Shown: positions 51,755 to 61,263 of the stretch, piece by piece
Numbering within the stretch: position 1 is the first letter of the stretch
How the letters are laid out: the number at the start of each line of letters is the position of its first letter
Made by a program: the position numbers and the translations under genes
Assembly (NCBI GenBank): GCA_002730875.1
Contig: PCBI01000005.1
Location: 806,001 to 870,000 of the forward strand
Direction of reading: 5' to 3'
Source: Spirochaetaceae bacterium
GTDB lineage: Bacteria; Spirochaetota; Leptospiria; Leptospirales; Leptonemataceae
Length of the DNA: 64,000 nucleotides
Notes under the pieces: generated by a model
The model's database searches: none
The model's input: only the letters and a program-made list of their open reading frames with translations
What the model was told of the DNA's origin: nothing

Positions 51755-54184
51755 TCAGCCGTTTTTGTCGGCTTCCGGAATCATACGACCATAGTATTCC
51801 AGCATCACAGGTTGTGTGCTCAGTATCTTGTCTTTGTCGTCACGGATGAGTTTTCGGGAACGGAGATCTTTCCGGCCCATTTTCAGGATTTTTCCGGGAT
51901 CCGTAGTTACGTAATTGAGTCGGTTGACCTGAATGAATTGTGCGATCTGCTTTTCCGCTTCTTTGAGATCCAGCGATCCCTGGTTCTCAGTTAGCAGTCG
52001 AGCAAGGATAAAATGGGGCTGTACCCGGAAGTTTCTTCGCCATGAGCCCAGAACGGCATCGGCCACGGCTGCCGTGGGATCGCTGTTCTTGATGTGGTTA
52101 CTTACCAGAATTGGTCGGCCAAAGTCCAGATACACTTTTCGCCGTCTTCGCACAAAGCGCATGAACGATGTATTCGGAGTCAGATTATTGAATTCCAGGT
52201 CCTCAGGAGTCCATTTATGGCTGATAGCCATGGGAACTACGATGATTTCCTGGCCGGAACTTCTGAACGCATCGATGGCTGTGGATAGTAGACCTGTCTT
52301 AATGGCCTGGAATCCGCCGCTTCTGCTTCGCGTGCCTTCAGGATAAGCCAGCGCCGGGATACCGGCTTCCAGCATGAGTATAGAGTACTGCGTCAAAGTT
52401 TCGAGATAGAGAATGTTTCGGGTGTTTTCCCGGTCTACCGAGTAAGCGCCCATGGATTTGAGGAACTTTCCCCAGAGAGGATTGCTCATCAAAATACTGG
52501 CAGCGGCAAAGCGGGGTAACGGTAGTCGGCTCAAATACAGAGCATAGGCCAGCTCCACCGAGTCGATATGCGTCTTGTGTGTGGGCGCATAGAACACCGG
52601 ATAGTAGTTAGCCAGCCTTCGAACCTCGGCAACCGGTCCGCCGATGACCGGCGCCACGGAGCCTCGACGAAAGCCTCCCAGGATGAACCTGAATGGCGCA
52701 ATCAGGTTCATCAAAGTTCCGCGAATCACAGGCACGTAGCTATCCGCGATATTGGAGACGTAAAACTGAACGATTCGATCCAGGTGGATGGTTTCGCTTT
52801 CTTCCGGGGATGCGGCCAGGCCTTTCCAGAGCTCCAATTCGGTTCGGAAATTGGCGGCATCGTTTTTGAGTCTTCGTCGTTCGGCTTTCTGAATTCGTTT
52901 CTCCAGGGAGGATATGACGTGGCCGGATTGCTTCTTGATTCGCGCCTGCATACCCCTGGTGCTGGATATTTCACGCAGAATGCGTTCCTGCAATGCCTGG
53001 CCCAGGGCTTTACCGGAAGTTACCAGATCCAGGCGGGCCCGCTTCTTGGTCACCGGAATGGCGGTGTCGGTGTTCATTCCGGTGAGCTGATCTACAAATG
53101 CATTGGGGGATTGCCTTCGCGACAGAATATCGAACAACGTCTGAAATAGCGGTAGCTCTACGTTTTTTTCTTTGGCAATATCCAGTACGGTACTGATGGT
53201 AAGTCCGCCCTCGTGCAATTCGCGGCTCTGATGAACCTCTTTTTCGATGAACCTTCCGGGAAAAAGCAGCAGTTCGATTCTTTCCAGAAAGTCTGGCTCG
53301 ATTTCGCCGGATTGGATTCGCTCCATGAAACGGCGGCCGTAACTACGGTTTCTACTGTCCGGCGAAAAGGCATTGGCCGCCAGATCAGAAAGACCGGATC
53401 GACCCATCAGGGTTTCCGGGCGGGCGCCCAGGGCGGTACCCAATCGCATAATTTCGTTGAAGCCCCGGGCTACCAGTTCCCCTTTCAGGCTGGAGCCGGC
53501 ATCAGGTAGGAAATCGGACATTCCGCTGATAATCGCCACCGGGTTCTTTAAAATGCCGCCCAGTTCTACGCCTACCATATCTTTGCTTCTTTCCCAGTGC
53601 AGATGGGGCGCTTCGAAAAGCTTCTCTACCAGGGTTTGCATTTCCGCTTCTTTGCTTCCGAGCGCAAAAAAGCAATGCCGGCCTGCGTGTAGATCGGCAA
53701 GAAGACTGGGGCCCGTGGCTACCGCTACGTGCGCTTTCAGCTGGTAGGCTTCCATGGTCTTGACGAGAAATTCGCTGAAGGTGGCCACCTGATACTTCCG
53801 TCGGCCCACCGCCGAAAGAAAGCCCTTGGAAAAGGTAACAATGGCGTGCTGGTTGGTGCGATTCATGTGGGTGATCACATGCTCGTGCACTTCTTCGAAC
53901 TGGCGGGCCGGAACTACTGAAGCTATAAAATGAGAACCCTGCTGAAAAAGTCGGTAACCTGAAATAATCTTAACGTTAGAGGGAATCTCAAAATCCAGGT
54001 TCAGGAGCCGGATGTGCTTTCTTCCGGCCCACTGATTGGCCATGGACGATTCCGGAAGCCATAAAAGCACCCGGTCCACGTTCTTTGCGAGGATAGCGGC
54101 CAGCATCAGGCCCATGGGTCCGCCGCCCATCACGGTATAGTGGTCAAAGCTAGCGGGTATGTGTTGGTTTTGTTCTTCGCTCAT
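51755..54184 (-). CDS. Fusion of glycerol-3-phosphate dehydrogenase (GpsA-like) and glycerolipid acyltransferase
   Basis: 809 residues in two halves. The N-terminal half (about 15-365) is GpsA-like: YTVMGGGPMGLMLAAILAKN is the NAD motif, HVAVATGPSLLADLHAGR the linker, and KDMVGVELGGILKNPVAIIS with GLSDLAANAFSPDSRNRSYG the catalytic domain. The C-terminal half (about 490-730) is a PlsC/PlsB-type acyltransferase with the H-x4-D box in THKTHIDSVE (near 535) and YPEGTRSRSG (near 613). It would reduce DHAP to glycerol-3-phosphate and acylate it or its lysophosphatidate. Its start overlaps the deacetylase stop by four bases. Confidence 0.85.
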   Translation of the reverse strand: MSEEQNQHIPASFDHYTVMGGGPMGLMLAAILAKNVDRVLLWLPESSMANQWAGRKHIRLLNLDFEIPSNVKIISGYRLFQQGSHFIASVVPARQFEEVHEHVITHMNRTNQHAIVTFSKGFLSAVGRRKYQVATFSEFLVKTMEAYQLKAHVAVATGPSLLADLHAGRHCFFALGSKEAEMQTLVEKLFEAPHLHWERSKDMVGVELGGILKNPVAIISGMSDFLPDAGSSLKGELVARGFNEIMRLGTALGARPETLMGRSGLSDLAANAFSPDSRNRSYGRRFMERIQSGEIEPDFLERIELLLFPGRFIEKEVHQSRELHEGGLTISTVLDIAKEKNVELPLFQTLFDILSRRQSPNAFVDQLTGMNTDTAIPVTKKRARLDLVTSGKALGQALQERILREISSTRGMQARIKKQSGHVISSLEKRIQKAERRRLKNDAANFRTELELWKGLAASPEESETIHLDRIVQFYVSNIADSYVPVIRGTLMNLIAPFRFILGGFRRGSVAPVIGGPVAEVRRLANYYPVFYAPTHKTHIDSVELAYALYLSRLPLPRFAAASILMSNPLWGKFLKSMGAYSVDRENTRNILYLETLTQYSILMLEAGIPALAYPEGTRSRSGGFQAIKTGLLSTAIDAFRSSGQEIIVVPMAISHKWTPEDLEFNNLTPNTSFMRFVRRRRKVYLDFGRPILVSNHIKNSDPTAAVADAVLGSWRRNFRVQPHFILARLLTENQGSLDLKEAEKQIAQFIQVNRLNYVTTDPGKILKMGRKDLRSRKLIRDDKDKILSTQPVMLEYYGRMIPEADKNG

Positions 54185-55071
54185 TTCAGCCCATGATCGG
54201 GCCCTTCTTCTACCTGCGCCACCTCAGCGGAGCTGTACTTCTGCCGCGCATAGGCGATCTGCTTGTAGAACATGGCCATAGGATCATCTACATATTCCTT
54301 TTGAATGGTGTATCTGTCCATAATTCCAGTAAAATTTGAAGTTAAATCTACCGGGTTGGCATCTACAGTGAGAATCAGGTCGTAACCCGCCTCTCTAACT
54401 CTGGATTCCAGGTAGGGACTGTAATAGCCCATGGGATAGGCGAAGGCCCAGATTTTGTTTCCGGGAAGGTTTTGCTCCAGGATTTCTCGGGATGTAACCA
54501 CTTCCTGGGTAACCCGGGCCGCGAACTGATCCTTCGATTCAAAAGGCCGTGGTTCATGAAAGGCAGTGTGCGTATGGGAATGGTTTTGCACATCGAAGCC
54601 TTCGGCCAGAAGGCGCTTCAAGTCTTCCCAGGCCATGCCGCCCCGCGGATGCTTGTTAATGTCCCTTGTGTATACGAAGAAGGTGGCCGGGTAATCGTAC
54701 TCGCGCAGGATGGGGGCGGCCACCCGGGCAATGTTTTCGAAGTCATCGTCGATGGTTATGGCCATGGTAGGCTGTTCCATGAGCCGGTTTTGCCGATGGT
54801 ACTCCATGATCTTCTTCAATGGCCAGACCCGGATATTCTCTTTTTTGAGGATGTCCAGGTAGGTTCTGAACTCCTGGATGCTAACGGAATACGGACCGGC
54901 GCCGTTCACATCGTGAAAGCAGAGGATGGGAACCAGGTTATAGCCGGTGCGTTCCTTTTCGGACTTCTGAGTGAGGTCTTGCCAGAGCGATGGCTTTCCC
55001 GAAAGGAGCAGCCATCCGGAAAGGCAGGCCAGAAATACGGGCAGGGAGATGAGCAAACGTTTCCGCATCAT
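54181..55071 (-). CDS. Membrane-anchored polysaccharide deacetylase
   Basis: 296 residues. An N-terminal signal/anchor (about 5-25) precedes the NodB-type domain. Motif I is AITIDDDFEN (104-113), with the catalytic base and metal Asp in DDD; motif II is QNHSHTHTAF (162-171), whose two histidines bind zinc. FAYPMGYYSPYLESRVREAGYDLIL is motif III-IV. It deacetylates N-acetylated sugars in the envelope. It precedes the GpsA-acyltransferase gene with a four-base overlap. The start MMRKR is an ATG pair with no strong ribosome site. Confidence 0.85.
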   Translation of the reverse strand: MMRKRLLISLPVFLACLSGWLLLSGKPSLWQDLTQKSEKERTGYNLVPILCFHDVNGAGPYSVSIQEFRTYLDILKKENIRVWPLKKIMEYHRQNRLMEQPTMAITIDDDFENIARVAAPILREYDYPATFFVYTRDINKHPRGGMAWEDLKRLLAEGFDVQNHSHTHTAFHEPRPFESKDQFAARVTQEVVTSREILEQNLPGNKIWAFAYPMGYYSPYLESRVREAGYDLILTVDANPVDLTSNFTGIMDRYTIQKEYVDDPMAMFYKQIAYARQKYSSAEVAQVEEGPDHGLK

Positions 55072-55380
55072 GGAAATTATCGGTTTCTGGCTGAAGCAAA
55101 ATCAAAGCGCAATTCTTTTCTTCTTTCGTTCAAGGAGGCCGCCAAAAAAGTGATGTAAGAATGGCAAAAGACCGTTTTTCTAAAGTAAGAAGTCGTCCTT
55201 TGTAACTGAACAATCTCTGTTGTCGGGTCAAGTTGCCGGGGATCCCCGATAGAGATAAGGTTTCGGGTCTTTCGATATGGCAATTGCTCATAAAGGGAAA
55301 GAGAGTCCCAGAGAGCCCGAAGAAACCAGAAGGAGCTAATCCGAGTTATCATCTCTGTTTGAAGAATAAAGAGCCTGCTT
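55072..55380. other. Divergent gap and leader of citramalate synthase
   Basis: This gap holds two short open frames with ATG starts on the plus strand (55161-55205, 14 codons, and 55276-55338, 20 codons) and a GGGGATCCCC palindrome at 55239-55248. The peptides are not rich in isoleucine, so a classical attenuator is not supported. No strong ribosome site is seen before the citramalate synthase ATG. Confidence 0.4.
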
Positions 55381-56934
55381 ATGTCGCAAAAGATAGAAAT
55401 CATGGACACCACCCTTCGAGACGGGGAACAAACGGACGGCGTATCCTTCTCTGCTTTCGAGAAGTTGCAAATCGCCCGTTTCCTTCTGGAGAAGCTCAAT
55501 GTGAACCGCATTGAGGTGGCCAGCGCTCGGGTCTCGGCCGGCGAACAGGAAAGCGTTAAGGCGATTTTTGATTGGGCAAAAGGCAAGGATCTGGATAAGC
55601 GAATCGAGATCCTTGGTTTTGTGGACCATAGAGCCAGCGTGGACTGGATCCAGTCTGCCGGAGGCTCGGTCATCAACCTGCTAACGAAAGGGTCTCGCAA
55701 GCATTGCGAGTTACAGCTGGGTAAGAATCTATCCGAGCACATCGCCGACATTGAACGCACAGTAACCTACGCATCGGACCAGGGCGTCACCGTAAATGTG
55801 TATCTGGAGGACTGGTCCAATGGATTTCTGCATTCGCCGGACTACGTTCTGGAGCTGCTTCGCGCACTGCGTACCATGCCCGTGCATCGCTTCCTGTTTC
55901 CGGATACCCTGGGAATCATGTCCCCGGACGAGGTGAAAGCCGGCATTTCGCATGCGTTGAATGCTTATCCCGAGCTGGCCATCGACTTTCATGGTCATAA
56001 CGATTATGGCCTGGCTACCGCCAACTGTCTGGCCGCGGTACAATCCGGCGTCAAAGGAGTGCACGTTGCCGTAAACGGTCTGGGCGAAAGGGCGGGCAAC
56101 GCGCCCCTTGAGGCCGTAGTTACTGCGCTCCACGATAAGCTGGGTGTAGAGACATCCGTGGTGGAAGCCGCCATTACCGACGCCTCCCGTCTCGTGGAAA
56201 CATTCAGTCGAAAGCGAATCTCCTCGAATCGTCCGATTGTAGGTACCGACGTCTTCACTCAAACCGCCGGCATCCATGCCGACGGTGACAAAAAGCATAA
56301 TCTATATGCGAATCCTATCCTGCCGGAGCGATTTGGCCGTCAGCGAGTCTACGCCCTCGGTAAACTGGCCGGGAAGGCTTCTGTGGCCAATAATCTTACT
56401 TCTCTGGGGATTGAGCTTCCTCCGGAGCAAGAAAAGGCTCTGCTCGAAAAGATCAAAGAACTGGGCGAAAGAAAAGAAACTGTAACTGCGGATGATCTTC
56501 CTTTCCTTATCGAAGACCTGTTTGGCGGATTGCAGACCAGGTTTGTTCGAATCACCGACATTCGCATCCTGACCGAGATCAATCAATCGCCTTCGGCAGA
56601 GTTAGCTCTGGAGTTGGATGGCAAGGAATATCGGGCATCCTCCAGCGGGGATGGCGGCTACGATGCCTTCATGAACGCTCTGGGCGAAATTGCTTCGCAG
56701 ATTAACCTGATCCTTCCGGAGCTTGTAGACTACGAAGTTCGCATTCCTCCGGGCGGAAAGACCGATGCCCTGGTAGAAACCGTAATTACCTGGAAGACAA
56801 AAGATGGCGCCTCGGCCTTTCGTACTGTGGGCGTGGATAGCGATCAGATGATTGCCGCGGTCAAAGCCACCGAGAAAATGTTGAACCGTCTGTTTATCGC
56901 CAACCCGGCCGTTGTAGGAAAGGCGGCGGAGTAG
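55381..56934 (+). CDS. cimA: (R)-citramalate synthase, Leptospira type
   Basis: 517 residues, close in length and sequence to the L. interrogans enzyme. The catalytic start is MDTTLRDGEQTDGVSFS (8-24), with the metal site in FHGHNDYGLATANCLAA and VNGLGERAGNAPLEAVV. The C-terminal regulatory domain contains GDGGYDAFMNALGEI and the near-invariant DYEVRIPPGGKTDALVETVI. It condenses pyruvate with acetyl-CoA to (R)-citramalate, the first step of the pyruvate route to isoleucine, and is normally feedback-inhibited by isoleucine. This is the strongest taxonomic marker in the window. A long leader lies upstream. Confidence 0.95.
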   Translation: MSQKIEIMDTTLRDGEQTDGVSFSAFEKLQIARFLLEKLNVNRIEVASARVSAGEQESVKAIFDWAKGKDLDKRIEILGFVDHRASVDWIQSAGGSVINLLTKGSRKHCELQLGKNLSEHIADIERTVTYASDQGVTVNVYLEDWSNGFLHSPDYVLELLRALRTMPVHRFLFPDTLGIMSPDEVKAGISHALNAYPELAIDFHGHNDYGLATANCLAAVQSGVKGVHVAVNGLGERAGNAPLEAVVTALHDKLGVETSVVEAAITDASRLVETFSRKRISSNRPIVGTDVFTQTAGIHADGDKKHNLYANPILPERFGRQRVYALGKLAGKASVANNLTSLGIELPPEQEKALLEKIKELGERKETVTADDLPFLIEDLFGGLQTRFVRITDIRILTEINQSPSAELALELDGKEYRASSSGDGGYDAFMNALGEIASQINLILPELVDYEVRIPPGGKTDALVETVITWKTKDGASAFRTVGVDSDQMIAAVKATEKMLNRLFIANPAVVGKAAE

Positions 56935-57082
56935 CCGGCCCGAACTATGCCGCGCTTCGCGGGGTTCCGGTGGGCCATCGACGCCATCTTCCAAATTGAG
57001 CTCAACGTCTCTACGGTTTTTACATTGAACGCCCGGTTGTTGTACCGGCGTTTCTGTTTCAGGCTTCTCCCCGTAGAATTCC

Positions 57083-60000
57083 ATGGATAGCGCATCCAAT
57101 TTAGACAACCTTCAACGCATCATACTACGGGCCAGTGACGGCGCTCTACGAAGAGGCCGGGACTATTTCCGCGGGCGGTTGGTAAACATTTCCGATCAGG
57201 TGGAGCAGAACTACATCGGTTATGCCCGCGGCACAGACATCTACACCGTATCTGTGGACGTTTCTTCCCGACGATTCAGTTGCACCTGTCCGGCAAGCAA
57301 ACCCTGCAAGCATATAGTGGCCTTCTGTTTACTGATTTCCGAGCAGATAAAAGAGAATTCCGTTGGGATACCTTCGGATCCTGGTAAAGCTTCTGTTTCG
57401 TCCGACAGCGAAAACAGCCAGACGTTTCTTGAGCTTAGTTGGATTCTTAATGAAAAGAAAGAGGTTATTCGACCCGACCAGCGCCTTCTGCACCGTCCGG
57501 GAAGTCTGGACCAGGAGCTGGTACCCGAGCACTCCGAGGTTTGGCGCGATTTGATAAAGCGATATTCCTTTCCCTTTGAAGTGCCCCTGAGCGAAGCCGT
57601 ACACTGGCAGAAGATTCGTCCGACCATTGAGATCCGGGATCTAAATGATCGAAGGATTGATTACGCGGGCACTGAAAAAGCCAGGCTTTATCTGCGGGAG
57701 TTCAGCAATAGATTGGATGCCAGGCGCATTCCGGTGCCCTACCTGGAAATCGAAAACAAAGAACACTGGCTGCGTCCGGACCAGTCAGTTGTAATTGAGC
57801 CTGGTGGAGCCCGGCGGATTCGACGCTACTGGATTGTAGATTACCCGGAATGGGGCGTAACTGTAAAAAGCCTGATGTACCGCGCTCTTTCGGCGGAAGG
57901 CGTTGTATCGCAGAAAAGGGCCCTTAAGAAGGCTTCCGTGGGAGGGCTGGAGATTTTCGAGAACGTCTATGGTTTCGGTCCCACACTTCGCATTACTCTG
58001 GATTACGATATAGACACGGATATCTGGCTTCATGGCCAGATGGATCTAGTATACGCGAAGAGCGGAAAGGACATGGAACTGGAGGATCTGGAAAAGCAGC
58101 CGGACCTGGAAGTCCACCGGCCGGTGTACAGGTCGGGAGCCGATCTGGCCTCTGTGCGAATCCCTTTCGAGGAAATTGATGCGGAGCCCGGCTACGCCAT
58201 GAGCGAAGAAGGGCATCTGGTTCGCAGTAGCCTGACCGGCCTCAAAAGGTTCCGCAAGCAATACGCGAAGGCTCTGGAAGCTCTTGGCGGACAGGAGCCC
58301 GATGCGGACGGCTACTTTGCCCTGGAGGGGGATGGCTTGCATGAATTCCTCGTCAATGCCCTGCCTGGTTTGATCCAGCAGGGCATCCGAGTGGAATTTG
58401 ATCGCGAGTTGGCCCGTCTGTTTCGCCCTGCGCCAAAAGCTCGTTTTCGCATTGACACAAGTTCCGGAATAGACTGGTTTTCCGGCGAGCTTGAGATCAT
58501 CGGTATTAGCGAAGAAGAAAAGGAAAAACTGCTTCGGGCCTACCGCGAGAATCAATCCTTCGCCCGGTTGTCCAATGGTCAATGGGTACACCTACGGTCC
58601 TCGAAACTCTTCCGGAAGCTGGAAGCCCTTTCGGAGCTCGGCCTCAAGCCCGATTCCGATATTCAATTACGAAAGGGACATCTCATCGCTCTGGATAACG
58701 AATTGGGCGAAGGATTGCAGGTGCACCAGAGGCAACAGGAATTGCTTCGTTCCTCGGAGCGAACGGTTCCGTCCATCCCCTCTCCGGGCTTGAAAGCCAA
58801 TCCGCGATCCTACCAGGTGGAGGGGGCCCGGTATCTGGGCAATTTGTACCGACTGGGCGTAGGTGGAATCCTGGGCGATGAAATGGGCCTGGGAAAAACT
58901 CTGCAGGCCTTGATATTCATACAGGCGCTGCAAAGATCCCGTAGCCAGCATCCGGGACCGGTGCTTGTGGTGGCGCCTGTTTCTGCGGTATCGGTGTGGC
59001 ATTCAGAAGCCGGCAAATTCTGTCCGGATCTTCCGGTCACTGTATGGCATGGGCCCGAGCGAAAAGGCGAACTTCCGGATCGTGGCATTCTAATCACAAC
59101 TTATTCGCTGCTGCATCGAGATCTGAAGCGTTTACAGGAGAAAGAGTATTCCTGCATTTTCCTTGATGAGGCGCAAAATGTGCGAAATGCCGGAACAAAG
59201 GCGGCCAGGGCGCTACGTGAACTCATGGCACGCTCCGTATTCTGTCTAACAGGCACACCGTTGGAGAATCGTTTGCTGGATTACTGGGCTTTGATGGATC
59301 TTTCTGTCCCTGGTTTGCTCGGAACATCCCAGTCCTTTAAACGCAGGTTCGACGGTAATCCTGATAGAATTCGACGCTTGCGCGAAATTACAGCCCCTTT
59401 CATTCTTAGACGGACCAAGGATCAAGTAGCTGCCGAACTCCCGGAGAAAACCGAAATTGCGATTCCCGTTTCCATGAATAAGGAGCAAGCATCGATCTAC
59501 GAATCCGTAAGACAGGAAGCGCGGCGATACCTGGAAGAAGCCGGCAAAGACTATCTGATGCGAATGCTACCGTATCTCATGCAGCTACGTCGCATAGCGT
59601 GCCATCCATTTCTGGGCAAGAAGGACTGCGACTTTTCTGACTCCGGTAAATTTGAATACCTCCATGAACTGCTTCGCGAAATCCGGGACGGGGAGTCTGC
59701 GGCGCTCATATTCAGTCAGTTTACCGACGTTCTGGATGTTGCCGCAATGGTTGCCGACTCCCTGGCTATGGAATACTTCAGAATCGACGGATCCACTTCC
59801 CAGAAGTCTCGTCAGAGGCAAGTTGAGCAGTTCCAGGCCGGAAAACGTTCTGTCTTTCTGATCAGTTTGAAAGCCGGGGGAACGGCCCTTACGCTACATC
59901 GAGCCGACAGGGTGATTCATATGGATCCCTGGTGGAATCCGGCAGCCGAAGCGCAGGCCACGGACCGGGCCCATCGTATTGGTCAAAAAAATCATATATT

Positions 60001-60151
60001 CATTTACAAGTTATTCTCCCGAGGTACAGTGGAAGAGAGGGTTCTGGAGTTGCAGGCGAAAAAGAAGCGGCTTTTCGATAGCCTGTTTGATGGAAGGTCA
60101 ACCAGAGCTCCGGAGATCACCCGTCAGGAGCTGCTGGATATCCTCCAGTGA
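57083..60151 (+). CDS. SWIM zinc-finger SNF2-family helicase
   Basis: 1022 residues. An N-terminal SWIM finger, FSCTCPASKPCKHIVAF (about 68-84), with the CxC-xn-CxH zinc pattern, is followed by a long middle region of unknown fold. The SNF2 ATPase begins at LGDEMGLGKTLQALIFIQ (about 597), with LDEAQNVRNAG (DExx box, about 693), CLTGTPLENRL, and the second RecA-like part RIDGSTSQKSRQRQVEQFQ, DPWWNPAAEAQATDRAHRIGQ (about 961). It moves along or remodels DNA, probably in repair or transcription recovery. It stands alone on its strand with a 148-base gap to citramalate synthase. Confidence 0.93.
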   Translation: MDSASNLDNLQRIILRASDGALRRGRDYFRGRLVNISDQVEQNYIGYARGTDIYTVSVDVSSRRFSCTCPASKPCKHIVAFCLLISEQIKENSVGIPSDPGKASVSSDSENSQTFLELSWILNEKKEVIRPDQRLLHRPGSLDQELVPEHSEVWRDLIKRYSFPFEVPLSEAVHWQKIRPTIEIRDLNDRRIDYAGTEKARLYLREFSNRLDARRIPVPYLEIENKEHWLRPDQSVVIEPGGARRIRRYWIVDYPEWGVTVKSLMYRALSAEGVVSQKRALKKASVGGLEIFENVYGFGPTLRITLDYDIDTDIWLHGQMDLVYAKSGKDMELEDLEKQPDLEVHRPVYRSGADLASVRIPFEEIDAEPGYAMSEEGHLVRSSLTGLKRFRKQYAKALEALGGQEPDADGYFALEGDGLHEFLVNALPGLIQQGIRVEFDRELARLFRPAPKARFRIDTSSGIDWFSGELEIIGISEEEKEKLLRAYRENQSFARLSNGQWVHLRSSKLFRKLEALSELGLKPDSDIQLRKGHLIALDNELGEGLQVHQRQQELLRSSERTVPSIPSPGLKANPRSYQVEGARYLGNLYRLGVGGILGDEMGLGKTLQALIFIQALQRSRSQHPGPVLVVAPVSAVSVWHSEAGKFCPDLPVTVWHGPERKGELPDRGILITTYSLLHRDLKRLQEKEYSCIFLDEAQNVRNAGTKAARALRELMARSVFCLTGTPLENRLLDYWALMDLSVPGLLGTSQSFKRRFDGNPDRIRRLREITAPFILRRTKDQVAAELPEKTEIAIPVSMNKEQASIYESVRQEARRYLEEAGKDYLMRMLPYLMQLRRIACHPFLGKKDCDFSDSGKFEYLHELLREIRDGESAALIFSQFTDVLDVAAMVADSLAMEYFRIDGSTSQKSRQRQVEQFQAGKRSVFLISLKAGGTALTLHRADRVIHMDPWWNPAAEAQATDRAHRIGQKNHIFIYKLFSRGTVEERVLELQAKKKRLFDSLFDGRSTRAPEITRQELLDILQ

Positions 60152-60194
60152 CGTCGAAGTTTTTGTCGGGCGTCCTCAGGAGAGGAGTATCCAG

Positions 60195-60935
60195 ATGCTA
60201 TTCAGGCAAATTAATTCTCCAGGCGGCCATTTCATGGCACTGGCCGGCCGAATACTATTCCCCATGATTCTGACTGGCGCATTCACGGTTCAGTGCCTGG
60301 CCCATCCTCTCGTGCAGGATGCTGTGGAAGCGGAGGTCGTGGCTGATCTTTCCCCGGTATATGCGCTGCTTGCCGCGCCTCAGAGCGACCAGGATGCCGG
60401 TCCGGGTATTAAGCGGATCTTTCTGACGCAAGCCTCTACAGACGGCGATTTCAGCGATCTGGGTGGAGGCACACCGATTGAGAACATCGATGCCTTCTGC
60501 GCCTCGGATGCAAACAATCCGGATCCAGGCGCAACCTGGAAGGCAATGATACATGCAGGCGCTTCTGGCGGCCGTCGGGGACCCTGCAGCACGTCCTATT
60601 GTTCGGGAGGGGCAACCGAGCATGTGGACTGGGTACTTTCTACTAATACCGAATACCGACGTGCGGACGGAGTCACCGTCATCGGCCGAACAAGACCTGA
60701 TCTCGCGCTTTTCGACTTTGGGGCCGGGGATCTGGATGCATCCTTCGCAAGTAGTGGAGGCACCTACTGGTCCGGCATTGCCACAGACTGGAGAGAGGAC
60801 TCGAATTGCAGTAAATGGATCGACTCCGGCGGAGTTGGGCGACTGGGGGATGCGGGGGCTACAAGCATTTTCGCCGTGTCCGCTCCGGGATTCCTATGTA
60901 GCGCGGATCGAGCGATCCTTTGTGTGGAACAGTAG
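60195..60935 (+). CDS. DUF1554-like surface lipoprotein (Leptospira type)
   Basis: 246 residues from ATG 60195, preceded by GGAGAGGAG. A longer frame from 59979 overlaps the helicase and is rejected. The N-terminal signal is long, ends FTVQC, and Cys34 would be lipidated by the loose spirochaetal rule. The mature part has IKRIFLTQASTDGDFSDLGG, followed by ENIDAFCASDANNPDPGATWKAMI, the DUF1554 pattern of secreted, lectin/collagen-like Leptospira proteins. Several Cys pairs and WSGIATDW, DSNCSKW near the end fit too. Function is unknown; it is probably exposed on the outer surface. Confidence 0.75.
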   Translation: MLFRQINSPGGHFMALAGRILFPMILTGAFTVQCLAHPLVQDAVEAEVVADLSPVYALLAAPQSDQDAGPGIKRIFLTQASTDGDFSDLGGGTPIENIDAFCASDANNPDPGATWKAMIHAGASGGRRGPCSTSYCSGGATEHVDWVLSTNTEYRRADGVTVIGRTRPDLALFDFGAGDLDASFASSGGTYWSGIATDWREDSNCSKWIDSGGVGRLGDAGATSIFAVSAPGFLCSADRAILCVEQ

Positions 60936-61263
60936 TCGAGTTCGTTGCATCCCGTCATTCGGCCTCCGGGCCATCATTTACACGAATTCTCCCGGACCTT
61001 TCCTGGATTCTCTCAATCTTCAGGCCTTTGCGCAAATGGAAAGCTGTGATTCGTTGGCGCGGATCGTCAGTTAATTGACAGATCTACCGGACATGGCCGC
61101 CAACTGACTGGACCCGAGGTAAAGAAATCAGCTTCATGCGCGGGAGCTCATGTTGCGTTCGGGAAGAAATGAGAGAACTTCCAATGTATTCCTACCGGTA
61201 AACTAGAGGCATCAAGGGAAAAATATGGTAGATAATAAGAATAAGTATGCATATAGAATATAG
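60936..61263. other. Intergenic gap with AT-rich promoter-like stretch
   Basis: An AT-rich run (61223-61263) sits just before the NHL-lipoprotein ATG and contains TAGATAATAAGAAT, a plausible -10 region. The upstream part is not notable. A plus-strand ORF across 60553-61074 is a shadow of the DUF1554 gene. Confidence 0.45.

Noticed and set aside
60553-61074. Plus-strand 173-codon ORF overlapping the DUF1554-like gene
   Set aside because: Shadow frame of the lipoprotein gene; no ribosome site.
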